Assembly: GCF_000835165.1 (NCBI RefSeq)
Contig: NZ_CP007790.1
Span: 806,001-870,000, forward strand
DNA from: Corynebacterium marinum DSM 44953
GTDB lineage: Bacteria; Actinomycetota; Actinomycetes; Mycobacteriales; Mycobacteriaceae
Reading direction: 5' to 3'
Length of the DNA stretch: 64,000 nt
Part shown: in pieces, positions 27,397-35,798 of the stretch
How the letters are laid out: every line of letters begins with the position of its first letter
Position numbering within the stretch: the first letter of the stretch is position 1
Position numbers and translations under genes: made by a program
Notes under the pieces: model-generated
Database searches by the model: none
The model's input: only the letters and a program-made list of their open reading frames with translations
Told to the model about the DNA's origin: nothing

Positions 27397-28050
27397 ATGG
27401 ACATCGATCACACCGCACCCTCCACCCTGCTCCTGCTGGTGCGTCACGGCGTCACCCCCACGACGGGCCAGGTGCTCCCGGGGCGTGCCCCCGGACTCCA
27501 CCTCAGCGAGGCCGGCCGCGAGCAGGCCCGCGCTGTGGCGCAGCGCCTCGAGGGTCTGGAACTGGCCGCGATCTACACCTCTCCGATGGAGCGCGCCCGC
27601 GAGACGGCGGCGCCCGCCGCGGAGAGCTCCGGGCTGGAACCGGTGCTCTGCGGTGGCATCGTGGAGTGCGACTTCGGTGAATGGACTGGCGGGCAGCTCA
27701 CGGAGCTGTCCCGGCTGCCCGAATGGAAGACCGTCCAGCAGGCACCGTCGACGTTCCGCTTCCCGGGCGGCGAGAGCTTCCCGGAGATGCAGGACCGCAT
27801 GGTGGCGGCACTCGAGGCCATCGCCGCCCGGCACCGGGGCGGGGTGGTTGCCTGTTTCAGCCACGCGGACCCCATCAAGGCGGCCGTGGCCCACCTGTCC
27901 GTCCGGCCGCTGGACGAGTTCCAGAAGATCAGCATCGATCCCGCATCCGTCACCGTGGCGGAGTACCGCCCCGACGGCACGACTGCGGTGGTGGGGACGA
28001 ACTCGACCGTCGGCCCGGTCAAGGGCCTCCGGGGAACGGGCCGGCCGTGA
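27397..28050 (+). CDS. Histidine phosphatase family protein (MSMEG_4193 type)
   Basis: A 217-residue phosphoglycerate-mutase-like protein. The catalytic motif is VRHGVTPT (His 17), with ECDFGEWTGGQL and the second histidine in ACFSHADPIKA. It matches the actinobacterial MSMEG_4193 family of putative phosphomutases, which is usually found with the SCO1664 and DUF3090 families. Here the SCO1664-type gene overlaps its stop by 4 bases (GTGA). The substrate is unknown. Confidence 0.87.
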   Translation: MDIDHTAPSTLLLLVRHGVTPTTGQVLPGRAPGLHLSEAGREQARAVAQRLEGLELAAIYTSPMERARETAAPAAESSGLEPVLCGGIVECDFGEWTGGQLTELSRLPEWKTVQQAPSTFRFPGGESFPEMQDRMVAALEAIAARHRGGVVACFSHADPIKAAVAHLSVRPLDEFQKISIDPASVTVAEYRPDGTTAVVGTNSTVGPVKGLRGTGRP

Positions 28051-28763
28051 GCGTGCCTACGCCTCCCTTCACCCGAGAACTCGAGCTGCTCGAAGCCGGT
28101 GAGCTCAACCTGGTCGCTCAACTCGCCGAGTCGAGCAACCTCACCTTCGTGCTCGAGGCCGCCCGTGGCGGGGAGTACGGCTGGGCGGTGTACAAACCCG
28201 AGCGGGGGGAGCGGCCGCTGCACGACTTCGCGCCGGGCCTGCACGCCCGCGAGCGGGCCGCGTTCCTGCTCAGCGAGCACCTCGGCTGGCATATCGTGCC
28301 GCCGACCGTGGTCCGGGAGGACGGGCCCTTCGGCGTCGGTTCGCTGCAGTGGTACATCGACAACGACGGCTCGCACTACCTGCAGCTGCTGGAGTCCCGC
28401 CCCGACCTGCATGAACAGTTCCGCCGGATGGCGGTGTTCGACCTGCTCAGCAACAACACCGACCGGAAATCCGGCCATGTGCTGCTCGACGCCGTCGGCG
28501 GAATCTGGGGCATCGACCACGGGCTGTGTTTCAGCGCCGAACCCAAACTGCGGACCGTCATCTGGGATTTCGCGGGCGAGAAGATCGACGCCGGGCTGCT
28601 CGCGGCCGTGGAACCGTTGATCGACGGGATTCCGGGGGACATCGCCGCGTTGCTGAACCCGGCGGAGGTGGCTGCCCTGCAGTCCCGCGCCGCCCGGATC
28701 GTGCGCCTGCCGCATCTTCCGCACCCCAGGTCGCACTACCACTATCCGTGGCCGCTGGTGTGA
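28047..28763 (+). CDS. SCO1664 family protein
   Basis: A 238-residue protein of the SCO1664 family, distantly related to PI3/PI4-kinase-like folds. Visible features are FVLEAARGGEYGWAVYKPERGERPLHDF (a lysine in a possible nucleotide pocket), MAVFDLLSNNTDRKSGHVLL and GIWGIDHGLCF, which resemble the catalytic and metal-binding loops of the kinase fold. It starts with GTG at 28047, coupled to the histidine phosphatase. The usual third member, DUF3090, is not adjacent. Confidence 0.82.
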   Translation: MSVPTPPFTRELELLEAGELNLVAQLAESSNLTFVLEAARGGEYGWAVYKPERGERPLHDFAPGLHARERAAFLLSEHLGWHIVPPTVVREDGPFGVGSLQWYIDNDGSHYLQLLESRPDLHEQFRRMAVFDLLSNNTDRKSGHVLLDAVGGIWGIDHGLCFSAEPKLRTVIWDFAGEKIDAGLLAAVEPLIDGIPGDIAALLNPAEVAALQSRAARIVRLPHLPHPRSHYHYPWPLV

Positions 28764-28774
28764 GGCTCAGACCG

Positions 28775-29740
28775 TCAGAGGAACCAGCGGGCCGGCGGTG
28801 CCGGCGCCGGCGCGGGCGGTGTGGCACCGTGGCCGCGCAGGGACGCCGCGCAGGCGTAACCGGCGATCGTTCCTGAGCTGACGGCGACCGGGACCAGCTT
28901 CAGGTCGGTGGTGAGGTCGCCGGCCGCGTAGACCCCGCTGACGCTGGTCAGCTGGTATTTGTTGACCGCCACCGAGCCGTCGCGGTGCAGTTCGCACCCC
29001 AGGTCGGCGGCGAGCTGGTTGGTGGCCAGGTGGCGCTGGGAGAAGAACACCCGGGAACCGTGGACCAGGGTGCCGTCGGCGAGCGAGATTCCCCGCAGCT
29101 GCCCGGGCCCGCCGACCAGGGCCTCGGCGATCCCCTCCACGACGCTGATCCCGTGCTCCGCCAGGGCCTCGCGCTGCCGCCCGGTGAAGTGCGGGTCGAG
29201 GGAGTTGGTGACGATGGTGATGTTCTCCGTCCACTGGAGGAACCCGGCCGCGTACGCCGGGATCCGGCTGCTGGAACCGAGCACGATGATGTCCTCGCCG
29301 CGGGCGTTGAAACCGTCGCAGGCGGGGCAGTGGTGGACGTCGGCGCCGTAGTGCTCGTCGAATCCGAGGAGGTGGGGAAGCTGATCGCGGATGCCGGTGG
29401 CCAGCACGAGGCGCAGGGCGCTGACCGGGTGGCCGCCGTCGACGGTGGCGTGGAAAAGTCCGTCCTCGTCGCGGCGGACGGAGTTCACTATCCCGCGGTG
29501 GAGCCGGACCAGCGGGTACTGCTCCAGGTCGGCGAGGGAATCGGCGCGCAGCTGATGCGGCGGGACAGGGTCGCGGCTGAGCAACCCGTGCACCTGGTTG
29601 GCGGCGGAATTGCGGTATTCGCCGGCGTCGACGACCAGTGTGAACCGCTGGTAGCGCCCCAGCCACGTGGCGGCCGCCAGACCGGAGGGCCCGCCGCCGA
29701 CGACGAGGACATCCACGGCGTCAGGAAGCTCGGTGCTCAT
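28775..29740 (-). CDS. Thioredoxin-reductase-like FAD oxidoreductase
   Basis: A 321-residue NAD(P)/FAD-dependent disulfide oxidoreductase. The FAD motif is VDVLVVGGGPSGLAAATWLG, the redox motif is HHCPACDGFN, and the C-terminal FAD contact is GVYAAGDLTTDLKLV. Classic thioredoxin reductases carry CATC; CPAC marks a related subgroup of unknown partner. The NAD(P) loop is IIVLGSSSRIPAYAA, which departs from a clean GxGxxA. The ATG at 29740 has a TAAGCT box 7 bases upstream, inside the end of the DUF488 gene. Confidence 0.85.
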   Translation of the reverse strand: MSTELPDAVDVLVVGGGPSGLAAATWLGRYQRFTLVVDAGEYRNSAANQVHGLLSRDPVPPHQLRADSLADLEQYPLVRLHRGIVNSVRRDEDGLFHATVDGGHPVSALRLVLATGIRDQLPHLLGFDEHYGADVHHCPACDGFNARGEDIIVLGSSSRIPAYAAGFLQWTENITIVTNSLDPHFTGRQREALAEHGISVVEGIAEALVGGPGQLRGISLADGTLVHGSRVFFSQRHLATNQLAADLGCELHRDGSVAVNKYQLTSVSGVYAAGDLTTDLKLVPVAVSSGTIAGYACAASLRGHGATPPAPAPAPPARWFL

Positions 29741-29747
29741 GCACACC

Positions 29748-29753
29748 AGCTTA
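29748..29753 (-). promoter_or_regulatory. Predicted -10 box of the thioredoxin-reductase-like gene
   Basis: TAAGCT on the minus strand ends 7 bases before the ATG at 29740 and overlaps the DUF488 stop codon. Confidence 0.4.
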
Positions 29754-30296
29754 CTTATCCTGCGGGGCCGGATACCGGACTTTGCCGTCCCCGCCGACGA
29801 CCGCCCCGTCGTTGAAGGAGGCCCCGGTGATCTGGCCGGGCCCCATGATGTGGCGGACGTCCTCGCCCGCGGACAGCAGATGGTCGGCGATGATGCGCCG
29901 GTGGCAACGCCACCAGACCGCCTCGGAGCACATGACGGCGGTGGTCTCGCGCCGGGCGGCCTCGCGAAGGTGGTGGAGGGCGGCAGAGAACTCCTCGGAG
30001 AGGGCGTGGTCGGCGTAGTTGTGGAAGCTGCGGTTGCGCCAGTTGCCGTTGACGTCGAAGGGGACCGTCCGGGAAACTTTTCGACGCCCCGTCAACTCCT
30101 CCACCCGGCGGTAGGAGATCCCGTGTCCGGGCAGTTCGGCGGAGAGCACGTCGTCGTTGAAGTGCGGGTACTTCCGCGACCCCGGCAGTTTGCGCACGTC
30201 GACCAGCGCCTCGACGCGCGCGTCGAGAAGCAGGCCGATGAACTCCTCAAGGCTGTGATTGGAATGACCGACGGTGAAGATCGGTTTCCGGCCCAT
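29751..30296 (-). CDS. DUF488 family protein
   Basis: A 181-residue DUF488 protein. Family marks are IFTVGHSNHSLEEFIGLL at the N-terminus, VDVRKLPGSRKYPHFN, and the cysteine motif AVMCSEAVWWRCHRRIIADHL. The function is unproven. It sits 28 bases after the superoxide dismutase gene on the same strand and may be cotranscribed with it. Confidence 0.88.
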   Translation of the reverse strand: MGRKPIFTVGHSNHSLEEFIGLLLDARVEALVDVRKLPGSRKYPHFNDDVLSAELPGHGISYRRVEELTGRRKVSRTVPFDVNGNWRNRSFHNYADHALSEEFSAALHHLREAARRETTAVMCSEAVWWRCHRRIIADHLLSAGEDVRHIMGPGQITGASFNDGAVVGGDGKVRYPAPQDK

Positions 30297-30324
30297 GTCT
30301 CAGGTTCCTGTCCTGGCGGGGAAC

Positions 30325-30969
30325 TCACGCATCGACGACACCGCAGGCGAGGCGACTGCCCGCGTCGCCCGTGTTCAACGAATCCTCGTCAGCCCCCTCA
30401 GAGGCGTAGCGCTCGGGAATGTTGGCGTAGTTGTCCGGGCCGGAGTGGATCATGATCGCCGAACCGTCCTCGTCCTCCAGGTCGGACAGCGTCAGGCGGT
30501 CAGTTTCGAAGGTCAGAACCGCGTCTCCGGATTCCTTCACCAGTAGTTGCGGAAGATCACCGGCGTGGTCGGGATGATCAGCCTCGTCGGAGCCGAGGTG
30601 GCCGCCGGCGGACAGGAAGTCACCGGTGTCGTCGGGGGCACCGGGAGCGGCGCTGTCCGGCTCACACAGTCCGGTCTGGTGGATGTGGAAGCCGTAGAAC
30701 CCCGGTTCCAGGCCGGAGAGGTCCGCGCTGATCTGGAGGGCGTCATTGACCTCACTGATCTCCACGGTGCCGAACTCCGTGCCCTCGGCGTCGTTGAGTA
30801 CGACGGACAGTGTCTCGCCGGTGGTGCTTTCCTCCATGGTGGCGACAGTTGCGACAGGCTCGGCGTCGGGGGACTCGTTCTCGGTGGCACAGGCACCGAC
30901 TGCGAGCAGACCGGTAACCCCCAGAACTGCGAATGCGGTGCGGGGCAGGGATCGGGAAGGGGATCGCAT
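30325..30969 (-). CDS. sodC: Cu/Zn superoxide dismutase lipoprotein
   Basis: A 214-residue exported lipoprotein with a signal peptide ending in LLAVGAC (lipidated Cys 27). The dismutase domain has the copper site in GFYGFHIHQTGLCEP, zinc-site histidines in AGGHLGSDEADHPDHAGDLP, the IMIHSGPDNYANIPERY segment, and the disulfide cysteines (GLCEP and LACGVV). It detoxifies superoxide outside the membrane. The ATG at 30969 follows GAGAGGAAA. Its C-terminus is complete. Confidence 0.93.
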   Translation of the reverse strand: MRSPSRSLPRTAFAVLGVTGLLAVGACATENESPDAEPVATVATMEESTTGETLSVVLNDAEGTEFGTVEISEVNDALQISADLSGLEPGFYGFHIHQTGLCEPDSAAPGAPDDTGDFLSAGGHLGSDEADHPDHAGDLPQLLVKESGDAVLTFETDRLTLSDLEDEDGSAIMIHSGPDNYANIPERYASEGADEDSLNTGDAGSRLACGVVDA

Positions 30970-31240
30970 TGGGTTTCCTCTCGTGTCATACCCGCACAGT
31001 TGCAGAGAGGACCACCTGAGGATGAACGCGACGTGCTTCGGTGGATTTCTCCCGGAACTGCCAGGCTCTCGTGTCCCCGCCACGCTACAACGTCTATCTC
31101 TGTGGTGTCAGCGGTTTCAGCCTCGCATGCGGAAATTGCAATACTTCGGTGATCAACGGTGGGGACGGGAACGTTTCTCCCGGTGGTCCCGGTTGGCCGG
31201 GCCCAACAGCAGCCGATGACGGGGTTCGCTCCCGGGGTGA

Positions 31241-31246
31241 CAGAAT
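31241..31246 (+). promoter_or_regulatory. Predicted -10 box of the ABC-F gene, leaderless
   Basis: CAGAAT ends 6 bases before the ATG at 31253. Confidence 0.35.
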
Positions 31247-31252
31247 GAGACG

Positions 31253-32920
31253 ATGACTGCAACACTCGTGGCGCACGGCCTGGCCGGCGGGCACGGCCAC
31301 CGCACCCTGTTCGAATCGCTCGACCTCACCGTCGCCCCGGGGGACGTGGTCGGCGTCGTCGGTGCGAACGGCGCCGGAAAATCCACCCTGCTCAGGCTGC
31401 TCGCCGGCGTCGATGAACCCCAGGCGGGCACCGTCACCCTGGCCCCGGCGGACGCATTCGTCGGCTGGCTGCCGCAGGAACACGAACGCGTCGCCGGCGA
31501 GACCGTCACCGACTACATCGCCCGCCGCACGGGATGCTCCGAGGCCACCCGGGAAATGGATGAGGCGGCCGCCGCCCTCGGCGACCCTGATCTGTCCCGC
31601 ACGGACGGCGTGGACCCGGCCGACGCCTACGCGGCGGCGTTGGACCGTTGGCTGGCCAGCGGCGCAGCCGACCTCGCCGAGCGCATTCCAGCCGTGCTGG
31701 CGGATCTGGGATTGGAGCTGGACGGCACCCGGGCGGAGGAGACGCTGATGACCTCCCTGTCCGGCGGGCAGGCCGCCCGCGTCGGATTGGCGGCGCTGCT
31801 CCTCTCGCGTTTCGACATCGTGCTGCTCGACGAACCCACCAACGACCTCGACCTGGACGGGCTCGAGCGGCTCGAGTCCTTCGTGCAGGGGCTGCGCGGG
31901 GGAGTGGTGCTGGTCAGCCACGACCGTGAGTTCCTGGCGCGCTGCGTGACGCATGTGCTGGAGCTGGACCTGGCGCAGGGCACCAACCGCGTGTTCGGCG
32001 GCGGATACGACGCCTACCTGGAAGAGCGCGAGACGGTGCGCCGCCACCGGCGCGAACAGTACGAGGAGTTCGCCGACAAGAAGTCCGACCTGGTCTCCCG
32101 GGCCCGGACTCAGCGGGAATGGTCGAGCCAGGGCGTGCGCAACGCGATCAAGAAGGCGCCGGACAACGACAAGATGAAGCGTAAGGCCGCGACGGAGTCC
32201 AGCGAGAAGCAGGCCCAGAAGGTCCGCCAGATGGAGAGCCGGATCTCCCGTCTCGAGGAGGTCGAGGAACCGCGCAAGGAGTGGAAGCTCGAGTTCTCCA
32301 TCGGCTCCGCCCCCCGGTCCAGTTCGGTGGTCTCGACGTTGAGCGGCGCGGTCTTCCGGCAGGGTCCTTTCACGCTCGGGCCGCTCTCACTCCAGGTCAA
32401 CGCCGGTGAGCGCATCAGCATCACCGGCCCCAACGGGGCGGGAAAATCGACGCTGCTCCGCGCGCTGCTCGGCCACCAGCACCCCGACGAGGGGACCGCG
32501 AGCCTGGGAGCCAGCGTGCAGATCGGGGAGATCGACCAGGCGCGTTCCGCCCTGGCCGGCTCCCGTCCCCTGGCGGAGGCGTTCAGCGACGCCGTCCCGG
32601 ACTACACCGGGGAGGAGGTGCGTACCCTGCTGGCCAAGTTCGGACTCAAGGCCGAGCACGTGAACCGGCCCGTCGACGAGCTCTCGCCCGGCGAACGCAC
32701 CCGCGCCGGGATGGCCGTGCTCCAGGCCCGGGGCGTCAACCTGCTGGTCCTCGATGAGCCGACGAACCACCTCGACCTGGAGGCCATCGAACAGCTGGAG
32801 CAATCGCTCGAGTCCTACACCGGCACGCTACTGCTGGTCACCCACGACCGGCGGATGCTCGACACTGTCCGCACCGACCGGCACTGGCAGGTGGAGGCGG
32901 GGAAGGTCAGCGAGGTCTGA
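31253..32920 (+). CDS. ABC-F family ATPase
   Basis: A 555-residue protein with two ATP-binding-cassette domains and no membrane segments, so it is an ABC-F type that acts on ribosomes. First domain: GANGAGKST, TSLSGGQAARVGLAALLL, VLLDEPTNDLD. The charged helical linker spans roughly residues 255-345. Second domain: GPNGAGKST, ELSPGERTRAGMAVL, LLVLDEPTNHLD. Some ABC-F proteins protect ribosomes from antibiotics and others regulate translation; the sequence does not settle which. Confidence 0.92.
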   Translation: MTATLVAHGLAGGHGHRTLFESLDLTVAPGDVVGVVGANGAGKSTLLRLLAGVDEPQAGTVTLAPADAFVGWLPQEHERVAGETVTDYIARRTGCSEATREMDEAAAALGDPDLSRTDGVDPADAYAAALDRWLASGAADLAERIPAVLADLGLELDGTRAEETLMTSLSGGQAARVGLAALLLSRFDIVLLDEPTNDLDLDGLERLESFVQGLRGGVVLVSHDREFLARCVTHVLELDLAQGTNRVFGGGYDAYLEERETVRRHRREQYEEFADKKSDLVSRARTQREWSSQGVRNAIKKAPDNDKMKRKAATESSEKQAQKVRQMESRISRLEEVEEPRKEWKLEFSIGSAPRSSSVVSTLSGAVFRQGPFTLGPLSLQVNAGERISITGPNGAGKSTLLRALLGHQHPDEGTASLGASVQIGEIDQARSALAGSRPLAEAFSDAVPDYTGEEVRTLLAKFGLKAEHVNRPVDELSPGERTRAGMAVLQARGVNLLVLDEPTNHLDLEAIEQLEQSLESYTGTLLLVTHDRRMLDTVRTDRHWQVEAGKVSEV

Positions 32921-33017
32921 TCTGCAGGCAGTGTCGGAAATGCGCTGATTATTGCCCTGAATCCCCATTTTCCGGCCTTCCACGGGAGATTTCAGCCCCA
33001 GTCTGACTGGTTCCGCA

Positions 33018-33053
33018 GGCCGGGCGGCCGGGCGGGCGGGCGGCCGGGCGGGC
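33018..33053 (+). repeat. Pure G/C octamer repeat
   Basis: Thirty-six bases of only G and C, built of GGCCGGGC-type octamers (GGCCGGGC twice, GGGCGGGC, GGCCGGGC, GGGC). It ends 8 bases before the -35 of the alcohol dehydrogenase promoter. Confidence 0.85.
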
Positions 33054-33061
33054 AAAATCTC

Positions 33062-33090
33062 TTGTCACTCAACCCGGCCGGGACGATACT
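33062..33090 (+). promoter_or_regulatory. Predicted promoter of the alcohol dehydrogenase, leaderless
   Basis: TTGTCA (33062-33067) and GATACT (33085-33090) are 17 bases apart, and the -10 ends 6 bases before the ATG at 33097. Confidence 0.6.
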
Positions 33091-33096
33091 GGAGCC

Positions 33097-34092
33097 ATGA
33101 GAGCCTGGAAGACCACAGACGTGCCCGGCCGACTTGAACTGACCGAGGTCTCCGTTCCGGAACCGGGCGCCGGTGAGGTTCTGGTCAAGGTCGAAGCGTG
33201 CGGAGTGTGTCGCACCGATCTGCACGTCATCGACCAGGAGCTGCCCGTCCATCGGCCCGGGGTGATCCCCGGCCACCAGGTCGTGGGTATCGTCGAGGCC
33301 GTCGGGTCTGCGGTGGTCGAGTTGCGCCCCGGGGACCGGGTGGGTGTGGCCTGGTTGCGGCACACCTGCGGCGTCTGCCGGTGGTGCAGGACGGGCCGGG
33401 AGAATCTGTGCCCCAACTCCACCTACACCGGCTGGGACGCCGACGGCGGTTACGCCGAGTACACCACAGTTCCCGAGGCCTTCGCCTACCGGCTCCCGCA
33501 GCTTGTCGACGCCGTGCGCACCGCTCCCATGCTCTGTGCCGGGGTCATCGGCTACCGGGCCCTCAAACGGGCGGCACTGCCGCCGGGTGGTCACCTGGGG
33601 ATCTACGGTTTCGGTTCCAGCGGACACATCACCGCGCAGCTGGCGGCGGCGTCCGGCGCCGAGATCTACGTGATGACCAGAGGAGAGGCGAACCGGCAGC
33701 TCGCCCGCGACCTCGGCGCGGTCTTCGTCGGGGACACCTTTGACACGCCTCCGGAGCCGCTGGACTCGGCGATCGTCTTCGCCCCCGCCGGCGAGATCGT
33801 GCCAGCAGCGCTGCGGGCAACCACGCCCGGTGGCACCGTCTCGCTGGCGGGTATCCACATGAGCGACGTGCCCGCCATGACCTACGGGGAGCACCTCTTC
33901 CACGAGCGCGACCTGCGCACGGTCACGGCGAACACGCGGGCCGACGGCATTGAATTCCTGCGGTTGGCGGAACGGCTCCGGCTCAGCGCCCGGATCACCA
34001 CCTACGGTTTCGACGAGGCTGCCACGGCCGTGGCTGATCTGCGTAGCGGCCGGGCCTCGGGATCGCTGGTGCTGACGTTTCAGAAGAAATAG
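33097..34092 (+). CDS. Zinc-dependent alcohol dehydrogenase (AdhA-like)
   Basis: A 331-residue medium-chain dehydrogenase. The catalytic zinc ligands are in EACGVCRTDLHVID and VIPGHQVVG, and the structural zinc cluster is CGVCRWCRTGRENLC. The Rossmann loop is GGHLGIYGFGSSGHITAQLA, which starts the NAD(P) site. The length is typical of AdhA-type ethanol or aldehyde enzymes. The end overlaps the frame-corrected DUF1304 gene by 13 bases on the other strand. Confidence 0.9.
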   Translation: MRAWKTTDVPGRLELTEVSVPEPGAGEVLVKVEACGVCRTDLHVIDQELPVHRPGVIPGHQVVGIVEAVGSAVVELRPGDRVGVAWLRHTCGVCRWCRTGRENLCPNSTYTGWDADGGYAEYTTVPEAFAYRLPQLVDAVRTAPMLCAGVIGYRALKRAALPPGGHLGIYGFGSSGHITAQLAAASGAEIYVMTRGEANRQLARDLGAVFVGDTFDTPPEPLDSAIVFAPAGEIVPAALRATTPGGTVSLAGIHMSDVPAMTYGEHLFHERDLRTVTANTRADGIEFLRLAERLRLSARITTYGFDEAATAVADLRSGRASGSLVLTFQKK

Positions 34093-34491
34093 GCGGCTAT
34101 GAGCACCACGAGGGGCGGGATACTCGAGCCGATCGTCCCCCCCGATGCTTCCGCCCCGCGGCCTCCAGAAACCGAGGAGGTCGGCCACGCCCATGGCCAG
34201 GCTGGCCAGCAGTAGGTACCACGCGACGGTCACGACGACGATCGTGCCGGTTGTCTGGTTTCCCGTCCAGTACGCCACCAGTCCGACAATCATGCCGGCA
34301 CCCGCGATCAGGTTCCGGGCGCCGACCACGAACGCCCACATCCTCACGTCGTCCAGATTCTCTGTGTGGACGGCGAGGAACTTCCGCGCTGTGGGATGCC
34401 CGTAGAAGAACATCTCCAGCGGCGAGACGACGATATAGGCCACCGCGCCAACCAGTGCGGCGATCTGAGCGACGAGGTGCAGTGTGTCCAT
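34080..34491 (-). pseudogene. DUF1304 family membrane protein, frameshifted in a C7 run
   Basis: From the ATG at 34491 the frame gives a DUF1304-like protein (PLEMFFYGHPTARKFLAVHT, VRMWAFVVGARNLIAGAGMI) with four membrane helices. Then a run of seven C on the plus strand (34137-34143) throws it out of frame, and the frame continues far past the gene with non-protein-like text. With six bases in the run the product ends naturally as GSSIPPLVVLIAAYFF-stop at 34080, a convincing last helix. Either the gene is broken or switchable here, or this is a sequencing error. Confidence 0.75.
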
Positions 34492-34583
34492 GGCGGCCTC
34501 CTCGACCTGCCGGTGGATGTTTCCCTCCAATTTTACGGTCCGCTCTCCTTGCTCACCTGAGAGCCGGAGAAGAGAATGGCCAC

Positions 34584-34589
34584 TATATT
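34584..34589 (+). promoter_or_regulatory. Predicted -10 box of the winged-helix gene, leaderless
   Basis: TATATT ends 6 bases before the ATG at 34596. The GGAGGT just before the ATG is too close to serve as a normal ribosome-binding site. Confidence 0.5.
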
Positions 34590-34595
34590 GGAGGT

Positions 34596-35798
34596 ATGAA
34601 CCTACTGGTCAGTCGTGAGGATGTCGTGGCTTTCCGCCTGCGGATGCATCACCTCTCGGAGCGTCTAGGAGAGGGAAACCTGGCGGAGGCAACGGGGCGG
34701 TGCGGCGTCCAGGACAGTCCACCGGGTTCGGCTCTCCTGTCGCTCCACGCCCGGGTACAGGGGGTGAGCCCGGCGGGGGTGGAGACAGCCATCGGTGAGG
34801 ACAAGACCCTGCTGCGGACCTGGTGCATGCGCGGCTCCCCGCATCTCGTCCCCACGTCCGAGGCATCCGTGTTCACCACCGGCGTGCTCCCGGTCGATGA
34901 ACAGGGCGAAAGGCACCTCATCGGCGGTGTCGGGTGGGCGCTGGACCGGCTGGGCATGAGCCTGACAGAGGCGGTCCAGCTCATTGAAGCGGGTGTGCGG
35001 GAGGTTCTTCCGGGCAGGTGGCTGGCCATCACAGACCTCGGCGAGGAGGTTGCCCGACAGGTTACTCCGGCGTTCCCTGCCCACCTTCGTATCCGCTGGG
35101 AAGAGGAGGGTCCCTACGCGCAGGGGCAGCCGCTCGGTGAGGCGGTCGTGCATTTCTGCCTGCGCATTCTCGCCCTGCGGCAGGTAGTGTGTTTCGCCCC
35201 GCGCACAGGGAACAAGGCGCCCTTTGTCCTGATGGAGGAATGGCTTGACACTCCTGCGCCGCCACTCGACCCCGGACAAGCGCGGGCCGAACTACTGCGG
35301 CGCTACCTGCGTTCCTACGGTCCTTCGACCCGCGCCCATTTCGCCGCGTGGCTGGGCGTGCGGGTCAGGGATGTCGGCCCGTGGTGGGAAGAGCTTGCGG
35401 GTGAGCTCGTTCCGGTCGATTACAACGGTGCTGCCTGGTTACTGGAAGAGGATGCAGCGAAGCTGGGAGAGGTGGCGGCGGCCACGGGGATACGGTTGCT
35501 TCCGCCCGGTGATCCGTACACACAGCTTCGCGACCGCTGGAGCATCCTGGACGAGCGGTTACACCGCGAAGTCTGGCGGTCCGCCGGATCACCCGGGACC
35601 GTCCTCCTGGACGGCGAGATCGTGGGCACGTGGCGGCATCGCAGCGCCCGCGGGCGAATGCACCTGAATATCTGGACTCCCGAAGAGCTGAGTGGGGTCC
35701 AGCGGGAGGCACTTGACACAGAGGCCCAGCTGATCGCATCCCTACGGGGAGCGGCGCGAGTGACCGTCGAGTTCGGCCGGCACGGCCGCCCCGGGTGA
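34596..35798 (+). CDS. Winged-helix DNA-binding protein (AlkZ-related family)
   Basis: A 400-residue protein of the PF06224 (HTH_42) group, which includes the AlkZ DNA glycosylases that unhook interstrand crosslinks. Family-like text is FRLRMHHLSERLG, CGVQDSPPGSALLSLHARVQ, TLLRTWCMRGSPHLVPTSEA, and near the end VLLDGEIVGTWRHRSARGRM. The catalytic Q-x-Q type motif of proven glycosylases is not evident, so enzymatic activity is not assumed. The 3' end overlaps the remnant on the other strand by 57 bases. Confidence 0.8.
   Translation: MNLLVSREDVVAFRLRMHHLSERLGEGNLAEATGRCGVQDSPPGSALLSLHARVQGVSPAGVETAIGEDKTLLRTWCMRGSPHLVPTSEASVFTTGVLPVDEQGERHLIGGVGWALDRLGMSLTEAVQLIEAGVREVLPGRWLAITDLGEEVARQVTPAFPAHLRIRWEEEGPYAQGQPLGEAVVHFCLRILALRQVVCFAPRTGNKAPFVLMEEWLDTPAPPLDPGQARAELLRRYLRSYGPSTRAHFAAWLGVRVRDVGPWWEELAGELVPVDYNGAAWLLEEDAAKLGEVAAATGIRLLPPGDPYTQLRDRWSILDERLHREVWRSAGSPGTVLLDGEIVGTWRHRSARGRMHLNIWTPEELSGVQREALDTEAQLIASLRGAARVTVEFGRHGRPG

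Noticed and set aside
32992..34530. Minus-strand frame of about 510 codons across the alcohol dehydrogenase
   Set aside because: Only its first ~130 codons are protein-like (the DUF1304 gene); the rest is read-through after the C7 frameshift.
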